37,742 nt of DNA from Nitrospira sp. (GTDB lineage: Bacteria > UBA9089 > CG2-30-40-21 > SBAY01): positions 1-37,742 of the forward strand of contig SBAY01000102.1 in the NCBI GenBank assembly GCA_005239945.1, given 5' to 3'. Under the pieces are notes generated by a model that worked only from the letters and a program-made list of their open reading frames with translations, had not been told where the DNA came from and made no database searches. Below, in pieces: positions 25,188 through 32,633 of the stretch; positions within the stretch are counted from its first letter, which is position 1, and each line of letters opens with the position of its first letter. A program made the translations under genes and the position numbers.

Positions 25188-26129
25188 TTAAAATCTTTTC
25201 ATCTTTTTCTCTAAATCATCTAATTCTGCCCTGGCCTCTTTATTTTTAGGATTTAACTTTAGCGCACTCTTTAGTTCCCTGGCGGCTAATTCTAAATCCC
25301 CTTGTTTTTTATAAATCTTACCTAATTGATAATGGGCTATTTCTGAGGCACGATCTAATTTAAGAATGGTTTTATATTCATCTTTAGCATGTTCTATTAG
25401 ACCCTGTTGATAATAAATCTCCCCCAATACCGCCAAAATTTTAATGTTAAGGTCTTTATCTAAATTGGGTATCGTCACCGCATTACGGAAGGCCACAATA
25501 GCATTACTGGGCATTCCTTTTACCTTATATACCCAGCCTAAGTTATACCAGGCGGCAACATCATTTGGATTGATTGCCTTGGCTCGCATATATTCATCGA
25601 TGGCATCATCGAATAACCCTTTTTTAAAGTAGATATGCCCTAAATAAATATGTGTCTCCGCTGTCTCGAATTTCGCTTGTAATGATTTTTTTAATTCATC
25701 TTCAGCCTGGGCATAATAATCTTTATTATTTGAATATTTACTTAACTTAAAATAGGCTATCCCCAGGTGATACCGACTTTGAGGTGAAATCTTTCCACCT
25801 TCATCCAGTTTAATGGCATTTTGATAATATTTAATACTCTCCTTTAATAAACTATATGTTTCTTCCTCATCCTTTTTGAGTTCCGCCTCTAATGCCTTCT
25901 GATAACAATCCTCCCCTAAGGAAATATATGCCTCAATATTAGCCGGGTCCTTCTCTAATATCCTTTTATACTTTAAAATTGTATCTTCCTGGGGGGCAGG
26001 ACTTCTACTTATACCTAAAAAGATAAGGATAACGAAGATAAGCAGGAAGATTATTTTTATAATAAATTTATGTCCCTGGGGCTTACTTCGATAAATACTT
26101 TTCCTTCTACCTGGACTATATACTCTCAT
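25188..26129 (-). CDS. membrane-anchored TPR protein
   Basis: A 313-residue protein with a basic N-terminus, one membrane helix (about residues 25-44, KIIFLLIFVILIFLGIS) and about six tetratricopeptide repeats. Examples are AETHIYLGHIYFKKGLFDDA, DVAAWYNLGWVYKVKGMPSN, LGEIYYQQGLIEHAKDEYKT and HYQLGKIYKKQGDLELAARE. TPR domains are protein-interaction scaffolds; the partner is unknown. The position upstream of mreB suggests, but does not prove, an envelope role. The ribosome-binding site AGAGGT is the target duplication left by a MITE (26142-26336). The likely promoter is 500 nt away, beyond two MITEs. Confidence 0.87.
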   Translation of the reverse strand: MRVYSPGRRKSIYRSKPQGHKFIIKIIFLLIFVILIFLGISRSPAPQEDTILKYKRILEKDPANIEAYISLGEDCYQKALEAELKKDEEETYSLLKESIKYYQNAIKLDEGGKISPQSRYHLGIAYFKLSKYSNNKDYYAQAEDELKKSLQAKFETAETHIYLGHIYFKKGLFDDAIDEYMRAKAINPNDVAAWYNLGWVYKVKGMPSNAIVAFRNAVTIPNLDKDLNIKILAVLGEIYYQQGLIEHAKDEYKTILKLDRASEIAHYQLGKIYKKQGDLELAARELKSALKLNPKNKEARAELDDLEKKMKRF

Positions 26130-26141
26130 CTTTACCTCTAC

Positions 26142-26336
26142 GTCACCGTTCAGGTTGTTTAGGCTATAGGCTGTAGACTGTTAGCTATTGAGTATTGTCC
26201 ACCCAAAATCTTCTCGTTTCCCATGTTTTTGAGTCGTAATCAAAACCGTGGTTATCAAATCCCTGAGTTTCATATCATCTCACATACTTCCGCCCTACAG
26301 CCTGAATGCCTACAGTCTATCTACCTGAACGGTTAC
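26142..26336. mobile_element. MITE copy 2 (TIR GTAACCGTTCAGGT), in the TPR gene leader
   Basis: A 195-bp non-coding element, left end GTCACCGTTCAGGT, right end ACCTGAACGGTTAC (13 of 14 paired). It is flanked by perfect 8-bp ACCTCTAC at 26134-26141 and 26337-26344. Its interior is homologous to copy 1 at 18868-19063. Confidence 0.95.
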
Positions 26337-26374
26337 ACCTCTACCAGGCAAGCCTGATTGCAGAATAAAATAGG

Positions 26375-26545
26375 GTAACCGTTCACGCCACCAAGACACT
26401 AAGACACCAAGATTACAGAAATAACTGGGGTCTGCTCGTTTGGTAGTTTGTAAATCATATGCCAGTAGACTACCAGGCAACAGACCACCAGCCTACTAAT
26501 TTATTATTCCTTTGTGTCTTTGTGCCTTAGTGGCTGAACGCTTAC
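26375..26545. mobile_element. third MITE-like element with the same terminus
   Basis: A 171-bp element starting GTAACCGTTCA and ending TGAACGCTTAC (10 of 11 paired), flanked by perfect 8-bp AAAATAGG at 26367-26374 and 26546-26553. The interior differs from copies 1 and 2: sub-terminal arms CACTAAGACACCAAG and CTTTGTGTCTTTGTGCC resemble the GCCACAAA palindromes elsewhere in the window. Confidence 0.92.
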
Positions 26546-26640
26546 AAAATAGGTTCTCGGTAAGGAAAACGCAATAATCGGTTGTTACCGATTACCTTAT
26601 TCCCTCCTCCCTTACTTCTGACAATACCACATAATAACTA

Positions 26641-26669
26641 ACTATACCATAAGTTTAATGATATGTCAA
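26641..26669 (-). promoter_or_regulatory. promoter likely serving the TPR gene
   Basis: Minus strand TTGACA (26669-26664), 17-bp spacer ending GG, TATAGT (26646-26641), the same box sequences as the mreB promoter. It points toward the TPR gene but lies about 500 nt from its start, with two MITEs between. Confidence 0.6.
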
Positions 26670-26682
26670 TTAAAATTAGTCA

Positions 26683-26710
26683 TTGACAATAGAAAAAAAT
26701 ATGGTATAAT
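26683..26710 (+). promoter_or_regulatory. promoter of the GGDEF gene
   Basis: TTGACA (26683-26688), 16-bp spacer ending GG, TATAAT (26705-26710). It is divergent from the minus-strand promoter 14 bp away. The leader of about 210 nt includes a long palindrome. Confidence 0.65.
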
Positions 26711-26811
26711 GGTAAGAAGAAGGTGGAAAGGTAGGGAAATGGGTTATGGGTAACATACTTACCTGATTACCGATTACCAGTTTCCGATTACCAAAACAAA
26801 AGGAGGTTGGG

Positions 26812-26910
26812 TAATTAAAAATTATGAATTAAAAATTAAAAATTGAGGAAAGGGAAAATCATAAGTTCTTTTTCCTTTCCTCAATTTTTAATTCATAATT
26901 TTTAATTATA
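26812..26910. repeat. AATTAAAAATT palindrome in the GGDEF gene leader
   Basis: Arms of about 37 nt built from AATTATGAATTAAAAATT and ending TTGAGGAAAGG pair with CCTTTCCTCAA and its continuation. An AAAGGAGGT-like sequence (26799-26807) precedes it and a second GAGGAGGG follows just before the ATG, as if the repeat had split a leader. Confidence 0.9.
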
Positions 26911-26926
26911 TGAGGAGGGTTGAAAA

Positions 26927-28546
26927 ATGTATTTGAATTTTCCACAACGAATGATAAAAATTGCCAATAAAACTCGCTGGTTGATAATTCTTTTGGTTTT
27001 ATTGGTCATTAAACTTTTTCCACAACCAGGAATAGATTATTCTCAAGTCTATTTTCTTATTGTTTTAGCCGCCATCTACAACATTTTAGTTAAATTTATC
27101 ACCTGGCAGGACAAATGGAAAAATGGTAAAGGCCACCAGATATGTCATGCCGAAAGCACCCTGGATATTGTCTTTATTACGGGCATTATCTACTTAACCG
27201 AGGGACTGCAAAGTGATTTCTTCCTGCTTTATTTTATAGTCATTATGTTTGCCTCAACCTATTACAAACCTATAAAATGTTTCCTGATAACTATCTGTAT
27301 AACCTTACTCTATGTTTTGATTGGGGTTTTAACCGAACCATCATACCGGGTAATTTTATCTACTCTTTTAAGTAAAATTCCACTTCTATTTGCTATCACA
27401 GGGGTGAGTATTTATTTTTCCCAGGAGATTAAAATTCAAAGTGAAGAATTAGAATTGGAAAGGGAAAAACTTGATAATCTTCTGCAGAGACTTAAAGGAA
27501 ATTTAAAAGAAATTGACAAAAAAAACAGGATGTTGAATGAAATCTATAATCTTTCTTTGAAGATAGGTAGAAGTTTAAGTTTAGAAGAGGAGTTGGATAT
27601 TATTATTGATGTGACCAGGAAATTTTTAAAGACAGATTTTACCGTAATTAACTTAGTTGATGAAAAAAGCAAGGAATTAAAATTTAAGGTAATTAAAGGG
27701 AATTTATCGGCAGAAATTTTTTATGCCGACAGGGGAAAGATAGAAGATAGTTTATTAGGGAAGGTAATTAAAACGAATGAGCCTTTAGTTATCGAGGATT
27801 TGAATAAACCCGAATTTCAGGATTACTCTTACCTGATAAACAAGAAAATATCTTCTTTGCTTTTGGTTCCTTTGAATATTCAGGAAAAAACGATAGGTGT
27901 TTTTATTTGTGGATATTCTCAACCAATGGAACTCAAAGAGGATGAACTCCAATTTTTAATCCTGATTAGTTCTCGAGCCAGCCTGTCAATAAATAACGCC
28001 CAGTTACATGAAGAAATAAGGAGATTATCTATCACTGATGGCCTGACAGGACTCTATAATTACCGCTATTTTCAGGAAACCTTAACCAAAGAAATACAAA
28101 AATGCAAAAGACTCAATCAGATTTTATCCTTACTGATGATAGATATTGATCATTTCAAGGATTTTAATGATACCTTTGGACATCAGGAAGGGGATGCTTT
28201 ATTACAGCGATTAGCTATGCTCTTGAATTTCCAGATTCGGCAAACAGATATAATTGCCCGTTATGGAGGAGAAGAATTTGTCATTATTGTTCCAGGAACC
28301 ACCAATGAAAATGCCCTTTTGTTAGGGGAACGAATAAGAAAAGAGGTAGAAGAAAATATATTTACCCCGGAGGATAAATATCGGCTGGAACCCACCTTAC
28401 CGGTAACTATAAGCGTAGGAATAGCCACATTTCCTAACGATGCGGTCAATCAAAAAGTTTTGATTGCGTGTGCAGACAATGCCCTTTATGAGGCTAAAAG
28501 AACAGGGAGAAATAAGGTAGTTGCTCATTATAAATCAGAAATTTAG
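26927..28546 (+). CDS. membrane GAF-GGDEF diguanylate cyclase
   Basis: Makes cyclic di-GMP from two GTP. The 539 residues comprise five or six hydrophobic helices (about 15-170), a coiled coil (about 175-215; SEELELEREKLDNLLQRL), a GAF domain (about 215-360) and a GGDEF domain with DGLTGLYNYRYFQ and MIDIDHFKDFNDTFGHQEGD. The active-site GGEEF is at 447-451. The inhibitory I-site R438-Q-T-D441 sits five residues before it, so product feedback inhibition is expected. The closing ISVGIATFP and ADNALYEAKRTGRNKV are standard. Strong GAGGAGGG precedes the ATG. Activity is inferred from intact motifs; the sensed signal is unknown. Confidence 0.94.
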   Translation: MYLNFPQRMIKIANKTRWLIILLVLLVIKLFPQPGIDYSQVYFLIVLAAIYNILVKFITWQDKWKNGKGHQICHAESTLDIVFITGIIYLTEGLQSDFFLLYFIVIMFASTYYKPIKCFLITICITLLYVLIGVLTEPSYRVILSTLLSKIPLLFAITGVSIYFSQEIKIQSEELELEREKLDNLLQRLKGNLKEIDKKNRMLNEIYNLSLKIGRSLSLEEELDIIIDVTRKFLKTDFTVINLVDEKSKELKFKVIKGNLSAEIFYADRGKIEDSLLGKVIKTNEPLVIEDLNKPEFQDYSYLINKKISSLLLVPLNIQEKTIGVFICGYSQPMELKEDELQFLILISSRASLSINNAQLHEEIRRLSITDGLTGLYNYRYFQETLTKEIQKCKRLNQILSLLMIDIDHFKDFNDTFGHQEGDALLQRLAMLLNFQIRQTDIIARYGGEEFVIIVPGTTNENALLLGERIRKEVEENIFTPEDKYRLEPTLPVTISVGIATFPNDAVNQKVLIACADNALYEAKRTGRNKVVAHYKSEI

Positions 28547-28652
28547 GTAGAGGTAAAGTATCATTCATTAGAATTTTTGAGAGTTACGATAATCTTGTTT
28601 AAAGCGTTATCTAGTTTTAGGAGTCGGCCTTTACCTCTACCTTTACCTCTAC
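28544..28652. repeat. GTAGAGGTAAAG inverted repeat after the GGDEF gene
   Basis: TAGGTAGAGGTAAAG on the left starts with the stop codon of the GGDEF gene. CTTTACCTCTAC occurs twice in tandem on the right (28629-28652). The interior is non-coding. Confidence 0.78.
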
Positions 28653-28704
28653 TTTTAGGGAGGTGAAAACCAAAAATGCAAAAAAGGAGAAAGATGAAAT
28701 TCGA

Positions 28705-28776
28705 TATTAGAAATTAGAAATTGTGGAAAGAGATAAAACGAGAAGTCCTAATTTCTAATTTCCAATTTCTAATTTT
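28705..28776. repeat. ATTAGAAATT palindrome in the glycosyltransferase leader
   Basis: ATTAGAAATTAGAAATTGTGG on the left (one base shortened here: ATTAGAAATTAGAAATTGTG), and CTAATTTCTAATTTCC plus AATTTCTAATTTT on the right. A spare ribosome-binding site with ATGAAA (about 28684-28698) lies just before it, and the real start 23 nt after. Confidence 0.8.
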
Positions 28777-28799
28777 AGCAAGAAATCACAGGAAAAACG

Positions 28800-29663
28800 A
28801 TGAAAATAAACTGTCCCCCAAAAGTAAGCATTATTGTCCCCGCCTACAATGAGGAAAAAGGTATTGGTGCTTTAATTGACGAGATTAAAGAGAGGATGAA
28901 GGGCTATGAGTATGAGATGCTCGTTGTTGATGATGGCTCCGGCGATAATACGGCTAAAGTTGTCCGGGAAAAGGAAGTAGCCTTAATTCAACATCCTAAA
29001 AATAGAGGTTATGGAGCGGCGCTAAAATCAGGCATCAGAAAGGCTAAATATGAGACCATCGTCATTACCGATGCCGATGGTACCTATCCTGTTTCAGAAC
29101 TGCCCGTACTAATTAAATATATTGGCGAATACGATATGGTGGTCGGGGCACGAAGTAGTCAGAATATACCATGCTTAAGAAGACCAGCAAAATTCCTTTT
29201 GAATCGACTGGCAAATTATTTAACCGATGTGGAGATACCTGATTTGAATTCAGGTCTGCGGGTTTTTAAAAAGGATATAGCCGTAAGTTTTTTTAACCTC
29301 TTGCCGGATGGTTTTTCCTGGACTACCACCATTACCCTGGCGATGCTCACCAATGATTACCTGGTAAAATTTATCCCCATTAATTACCAAAAACGACAGG
29401 GCAAATCTAAGATAAGACCCATCCAGGATACCTATAATTTTATCCAGCTCATCATTCGCACGGTGATGTATTTTAATCCCTTGAAGATATTTATTCCCAT
29501 GGGGATTGCCTTGTTCTTAATGGCTATGCTCGTCTTTTGGTATAGTAAGTTTGTTTTAGGTAAGGTGATGGATATAACCGTAGTCGTCATTTTAATGTCT
29601 GCGGTCCAAATAGTCGCCATTGGACTATTGGCAGATTTGGTTGATAAGAGAAGCCAGAGATGA
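28800..29663 (+). CDS. family 2 glycosyltransferase (DPM1/ArnC-like)
   Basis: An inverting GT-A glycosyltransferase, probably moving a sugar to a polyprenyl phosphate. The 287 residues contain VSIIVPAYNEEKGIGALIDE (9-28), the nucleotide-binding VVDDGSGDNTAKVV, the GYGAALKSGIRKAK motif and ITDADGTYP with the metal-binding DxD-type aspartates. LNSGLRVFKKD follows, then WTTTITLAML, and QKRQGKSKI before two C-terminal hydrophobic helices (about 225-275). The stop overlaps the next gene in ATGA, so both are co-translated. Acceptor and sugar are not determinable. Confidence 0.92.
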   Translation: MKINCPPKVSIIVPAYNEEKGIGALIDEIKERMKGYEYEMLVVDDGSGDNTAKVVREKEVALIQHPKNRGYGAALKSGIRKAKYETIVITDADGTYPVSELPVLIKYIGEYDMVVGARSSQNIPCLRRPAKFLLNRLANYLTDVEIPDLNSGLRVFKKDIAVSFFNLLPDGFSWTTTITLAMLTNDYLVKFIPINYQKRQGKSKIRPIQDTYNFIQLIIRTVMYFNPLKIFIPMGIALFLMAMLVFWYSKFVLGKVMDITVVVILMSAVQIVAIGLLADLVDKRSQR

Positions 29664-31120
29664 AAATATTGTTAATCAATCCACCGGCAGAAAATACATT
29701 AAAAGGGAATAACCCTTCTATCATCGATGAAGAACGCGGGTATAATCCACCCTTAGGATTACTCTACCTAGCCGGTTATCTGGAGAAACATACCTCTCAT
29801 CAAGTAGAGGTGATAGATACACAGGTAGAGGAAATAGGTTATGAGGGGTTAGCGGCTAAAATCAGGCAGATAAAACCCGATGTTGTCGGCATTACTGCCA
29901 TGACATTTACCTTGCTTGATGTGCTTAAAATCGCTAATCTTGCCAAAGATATCTCTTCGGAAATCAAGGTTGTCTTAGGTGGTCCGCATGTGTACATTTA
30001 CCCCTCTGAAACAATTTCTCTGCCGCAGGTGGATTTTTTAGTCTTAGGCGAGGGAGAGGTTACTTTTGTAGAATTGGTGGATAACATCCATTTGGTGGAA
30101 AAATTAAAGGAGATACCCGGGTTAGTCTTTAAATCCGATGGACAGATAATCAATACCGGTCTGCGGAATTTCATTAGCAATTTAGATGAATTACCGTTTC
30201 CAGCAAGACACCTTGTCCCCTACACAAAATACTCCTCCTTGATTGCCAAACGAAAACCTATAACGACAATGATTACCAGTCGTGGTTGTCCTTACAAATG
30301 CACCTTCTGTTCCAGACCACATCTTGGGAAGCGATTCAGGGCTCATTCAGCTAAATATGTCGTTGGTGAGATGGAGGAGTGCACCAAACTTGGCATTAAT
30401 GAGTTTTTGGTCTATGACGATACCTTTTCTGTTGACCGCCAGCGGGTATTGGATATTTGCCATGAAATTTTAGCTAAAAAATTAGATATTGGTTGGGACA
30501 TTCGGACAAGGGTAGATACGATTGATGAAGAAATGCTCAAAAGGTTAAAACAGGCTCATTGTGAAAGAATCCATTATGGTGTCGAGGCTGGAACCGAAAA
30601 AATACTCAAGGTCTTAAGTAAGGGAATTACACTCGATCAGGTAAAGGCGGCCTTCCAAATGACTAAAAAGGCAGGTATCTCTACCTTAGCTTACTTTATG
30701 ATTGGCTCACCGACAGAGACCAAAGAGGATATTTTGCAAACCATCAAATTTGCCAAAGAGCTAAATCCCGATTTTGTCCACATAACCATCACCACCCCAT
30801 TTCCGGCAACGGCTATTTACAAAAGGGGGCTTGAGCAAGGAATTATAAAAAACGATTACTGGCAGCAATTTGCTCAAAATCCCACGCCGGACTTTCAACC
30901 TCATTATTGGCAGGAAAACCTGACCCAAACCGAATTACTTGAATTAATCGATTACACCTATAAAGGCTTTTATACTCGCCCAACTTATATCATAAAAGAG
31001 TTACTTAAGGTCAGGTCATTTGGGGAATTTAAAAGGAAGATGAAGGCAGGATTGAAGGTAGCCGGGAGTAGACCAATAACCACCTCTTCTTTGCATCATG
31101 CCTCAGTTACCGGTTGGTAA
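29660..31120 (+). CDS. B12-binding radical SAM protein
   Basis: A cobalamin-dependent radical SAM enzyme of the BchE/hopanoid-methylase-like class. The 486 residues have an N-terminal B12-binding domain (LLINPPAENTLKG, YNPPLGLLYLAGYLEK, DVVGITAMTFTL, VLGGPHV), then the radical SAM cluster motif SRGCPYKCTFC (CxxxCxxC, cysteines 4-3 apart), the SAM-binding LVYDDTFSVDR, IHYGVEAGTEKILKVLSKGI and FMIGSPTETKEDI. The B12 His motif DxHxxG is not evident, as in many family members. It is coupled to the upstream glycosyltransferase by a 4-nt overlap, suggesting a shared lipid or glycan pathway; the reaction is unknown. Confidence 0.92.
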   Translation: MKILLINPPAENTLKGNNPSIIDEERGYNPPLGLLYLAGYLEKHTSHQVEVIDTQVEEIGYEGLAAKIRQIKPDVVGITAMTFTLLDVLKIANLAKDISSEIKVVLGGPHVYIYPSETISLPQVDFLVLGEGEVTFVELVDNIHLVEKLKEIPGLVFKSDGQIINTGLRNFISNLDELPFPARHLVPYTKYSSLIAKRKPITTMITSRGCPYKCTFCSRPHLGKRFRAHSAKYVVGEMEECTKLGINEFLVYDDTFSVDRQRVLDICHEILAKKLDIGWDIRTRVDTIDEEMLKRLKQAHCERIHYGVEAGTEKILKVLSKGITLDQVKAAFQMTKKAGISTLAYFMIGSPTETKEDILQTIKFAKELNPDFVHITITTPFPATAIYKRGLEQGIIKNDYWQQFAQNPTPDFQPHYWQENLTQTELLELIDYTYKGFYTRPTYIIKELLKVRSFGEFKRKMKAGLKVAGSRPITTSSLHHASVTGW

Positions 31121-31146
31121 GCCATCAGTTATCAGATTACGATTAC

Positions 31147-31229
31147 AATTTTGGATTTTGGATTTTCGATTTTGGATTAAAGATATTAAGATTCCTCAAT
31201 CCAAAATCGAAAATCCAAAATCCAAAATT
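31147..31229. repeat. perfect 32-bp-arm palindrome between convergent genes
   Basis: Arms 31147-31178 and 31198-31229 are exact complements built of TTTTGGATTTTGGATT and TTTTCGATT units, loop 19 nt. A looser outer pairing (CAGTTATCAG near 31126 with CTGATAACT near 31244) surrounds it. It probably ends transcription from both sides. Relative of 20446-20515. Confidence 0.93.
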
Positions 31230-31273
31230 TCATTTGGTATTAACTGATAACTAAGGCATTACTTCTTTGTCTC

Positions 31274-32254
31274 CTAAATCCTGATGGATACTAACTCGTT
31301 GTCTTTAATCGGTGAAACGGACAATGTCTTTTTACCCAGTGTGGTTAATCCCCAATATTCAACTGCAACTATAGCCTCTTCCTTTGCCTTTGAATATCTG
31401 GCGGTTATCCGAGCAGTTAAATCTAAATATTCCTGAGTTATCTCTCCCCGGAGAATAGTAATTGGTCCTGGAAAATTCACTACCTTGAAAAGGGTATCAT
31501 CCCCTTGGGCTAATTCGAGCAACTTTTTATTCTCTTCGTCATCCCGGCCCACAATTATTTTGGTCTTTGGCGATAATCGAAAGTGCCGACCGAATTTTAA
31601 GAGTTGAATATCGTTAAGAGAGGTATCGTCTTTGAGGCAGGTCAACAGGTCCTTAAGTTTCCTGGAAAAGATAGGGTCGGTTAATAAACAACCTCCGGCC
31701 GGGGTTTCATAAGTGGTAATTCCGAATTCTTTAGCTAAAGCCATCTGTGGTTTCCGGGAACGGCCTTGAATATTCAATAATTTCTCACGGTTCACCCACC
31801 CTTTTTCTTCGACCATGGTTGCCGGAAGAAGTTTTGCCGATAGTGGTCTTAAAAGAAGTCCTTTTAAGTCAGAGTCCCGCTCGATTATCCAGAAGGCATC
31901 TTTTTTCTGAGACTTTGGACGCTCACCTAACACCTCACCTGTGGCTATAAATTCTGCCCCTACCTCAACCATATAGTCCTTGGCTTTTTTAAGCATAAAT
32001 ATTTTACAATCGATGCAAGGATTCATATTTTTGCCATAGCCGTACTTAGGTGACCTGACTATTTCAAGGTATTCCTCACCCAGATGAACTATTTTTAAAG
32101 GGATATTAAGTTCTTTAGCCCCCTCAAGGGATGGATGAGTAAAAGGGGTAATAAAGGTTATGCCGACAACCTCTATGCCTTGCTCGACTAAAACCTTAAT
32201 CGCTAATGTAGAATCTAACCCACCGGAAAAGAGCACCAATGCCTTTTTATTCAA
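31274..32254 (-). CDS. PP-loop ATPase, tRNA-thiolation-like (ThiI/MnmA type)
   Basis: An N-type ATP pyrophosphatase. From TTG 32254, with GGAGGG eight bases upstream, it begins NKKALVLFSGGLDSTLAIKV: SGGLDS is the PP-loop. NPCIDCK carries a CxxC-like cysteine pair, EFIATGEVLGERPKSQ and LRPLSAKLLPATM are MnmA-like, and TYETPAGGCLLTDP offers another cysteine. A C-terminal domain (about 230-327) resembles the NFACT-R-type RNA-binding region reported for such proteins. A longer frame from TTG 32296 lacks a ribosome-binding site. The role is probably sulfur insertion into tRNA uridine; the exact position (U8 or U34) is not decidable. Confidence 0.82.
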   Translation of the reverse strand: MNKKALVLFSGGLDSTLAIKVLVEQGIEVVGITFITPFTHPSLEGAKELNIPLKIVHLGEEYLEIVRSPKYGYGKNMNPCIDCKIFMLKKAKDYMVEVGAEFIATGEVLGERPKSQKKDAFWIIERDSDLKGLLLRPLSAKLLPATMVEEKGWVNREKLLNIQGRSRKPQMALAKEFGITTYETPAGGCLLTDPIFSRKLKDLLTCLKDDTSLNDIQLLKFGRHFRLSPKTKIIVGRDDEENKKLLELAQGDDTLFKVVNFPGPITILRGEITQEYLDLTARITARYSKAKEEAIVAVEYWGLTTLGKKTLSVSPIKDNELVSIRI

Positions 32255-32296
32255 ATTAGATAACCCTCCATTGTTCAATAATTTAGACTTCTGCAA

Positions 32297-32572
32297 AATT
32301 CATAAGCTGCTGATACTTCAGCAAATTATGTAATCATTTTTCTTGACTTTCCCCCATAATCTAACCCCCACTCCTTTACACACATTTTTTTAGCCACAAA
32401 AACACAAAGAGAGAGCTTTGAGCCTGGAGCATAGAGCCTGGAGAAAAAAGAATTTCCCTGCTCCGTGCTCTTTGCTCAATGCTAATTCTTTGTGTCTTAG
32501 TGACTTTGTGGCATATCTTCCCTTTTTTAACCTTTTATTGTACAGAATAATGGATAAATTGTCAATAAATAG
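32297..32572. other. intergenic region without a gene
   Basis: Apart from the palindromic repeat at 32393-32512, I see only a small hairpin (TGCTGA-AGTA-TCAGCA on the minus strand near 32306-32321) in the leader of the PP-loop gene. Confidence 0.5.
32393..32512. repeat. palindromic repeat, GCCACAAA family, with inner GAGCCTGGAG arms
   Basis: Outer arms GCCACAAAAACACAAAGAG and TTCTTTGTGTCTTAGTGAC then TTTGTGGC. An inner pairing involves AGCCTGGAGCATAGAGC and GCTCTTTGCTC. No target duplication seen. Confidence 0.8.
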
Positions 32573-32601
32573 TTGCATTTTATAAAAAAGTAGATTATAA
32601 T
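32573..32601 (+). promoter_or_regulatory. promoter of the second glycosyltransferase operon
   Basis: TTGCAT (32573-32578), 17-bp spacer, TATAAT (32596-32601). The 14-bp unit ATTATAATACTAAC is tandemly duplicated (32594-32621), giving a second -10-like box at 32610-32615. Confidence 0.6.
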
Positions 32602-32633
32602 ACTAACATTATAATACTAACTATGGAAAAGAT

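Larger units (their letters stand above)
26546..26926. other. intergenic region: back-to-back promoters and repeats
   Basis: No gene. It holds a half-copy of the GGTAATC family (about 26560-26600), divergent promoters at 26641-26669 (-) and 26683-26710 (+), a second half-copy (26752-26797), and an AATTAAAAATT palindrome before the GGDEF gene. Confidence 0.6.

Noticed and set aside
28680..28722. 13-codon ORF with ribosome-binding site before the glycosyltransferase
   Set aside because: It runs into the ATTAGAAATT palindrome and is best read as the remains of the gene's former start region.
8512..31229. CRISPR array
   Set aside because: The repeats are inverted, dispersed and of several sequence families; there are no regularly spaced direct repeats with unique spacers and no cas genes.
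7781..32512. GCCACAAA palindromes as further members of the GTAACCGTTCA MITE family
   Set aside because: Only the element at 26375-26545 has the GTAACCGTTCA cap and an 8-bp duplication; the others have similar arms but no matching flanks.
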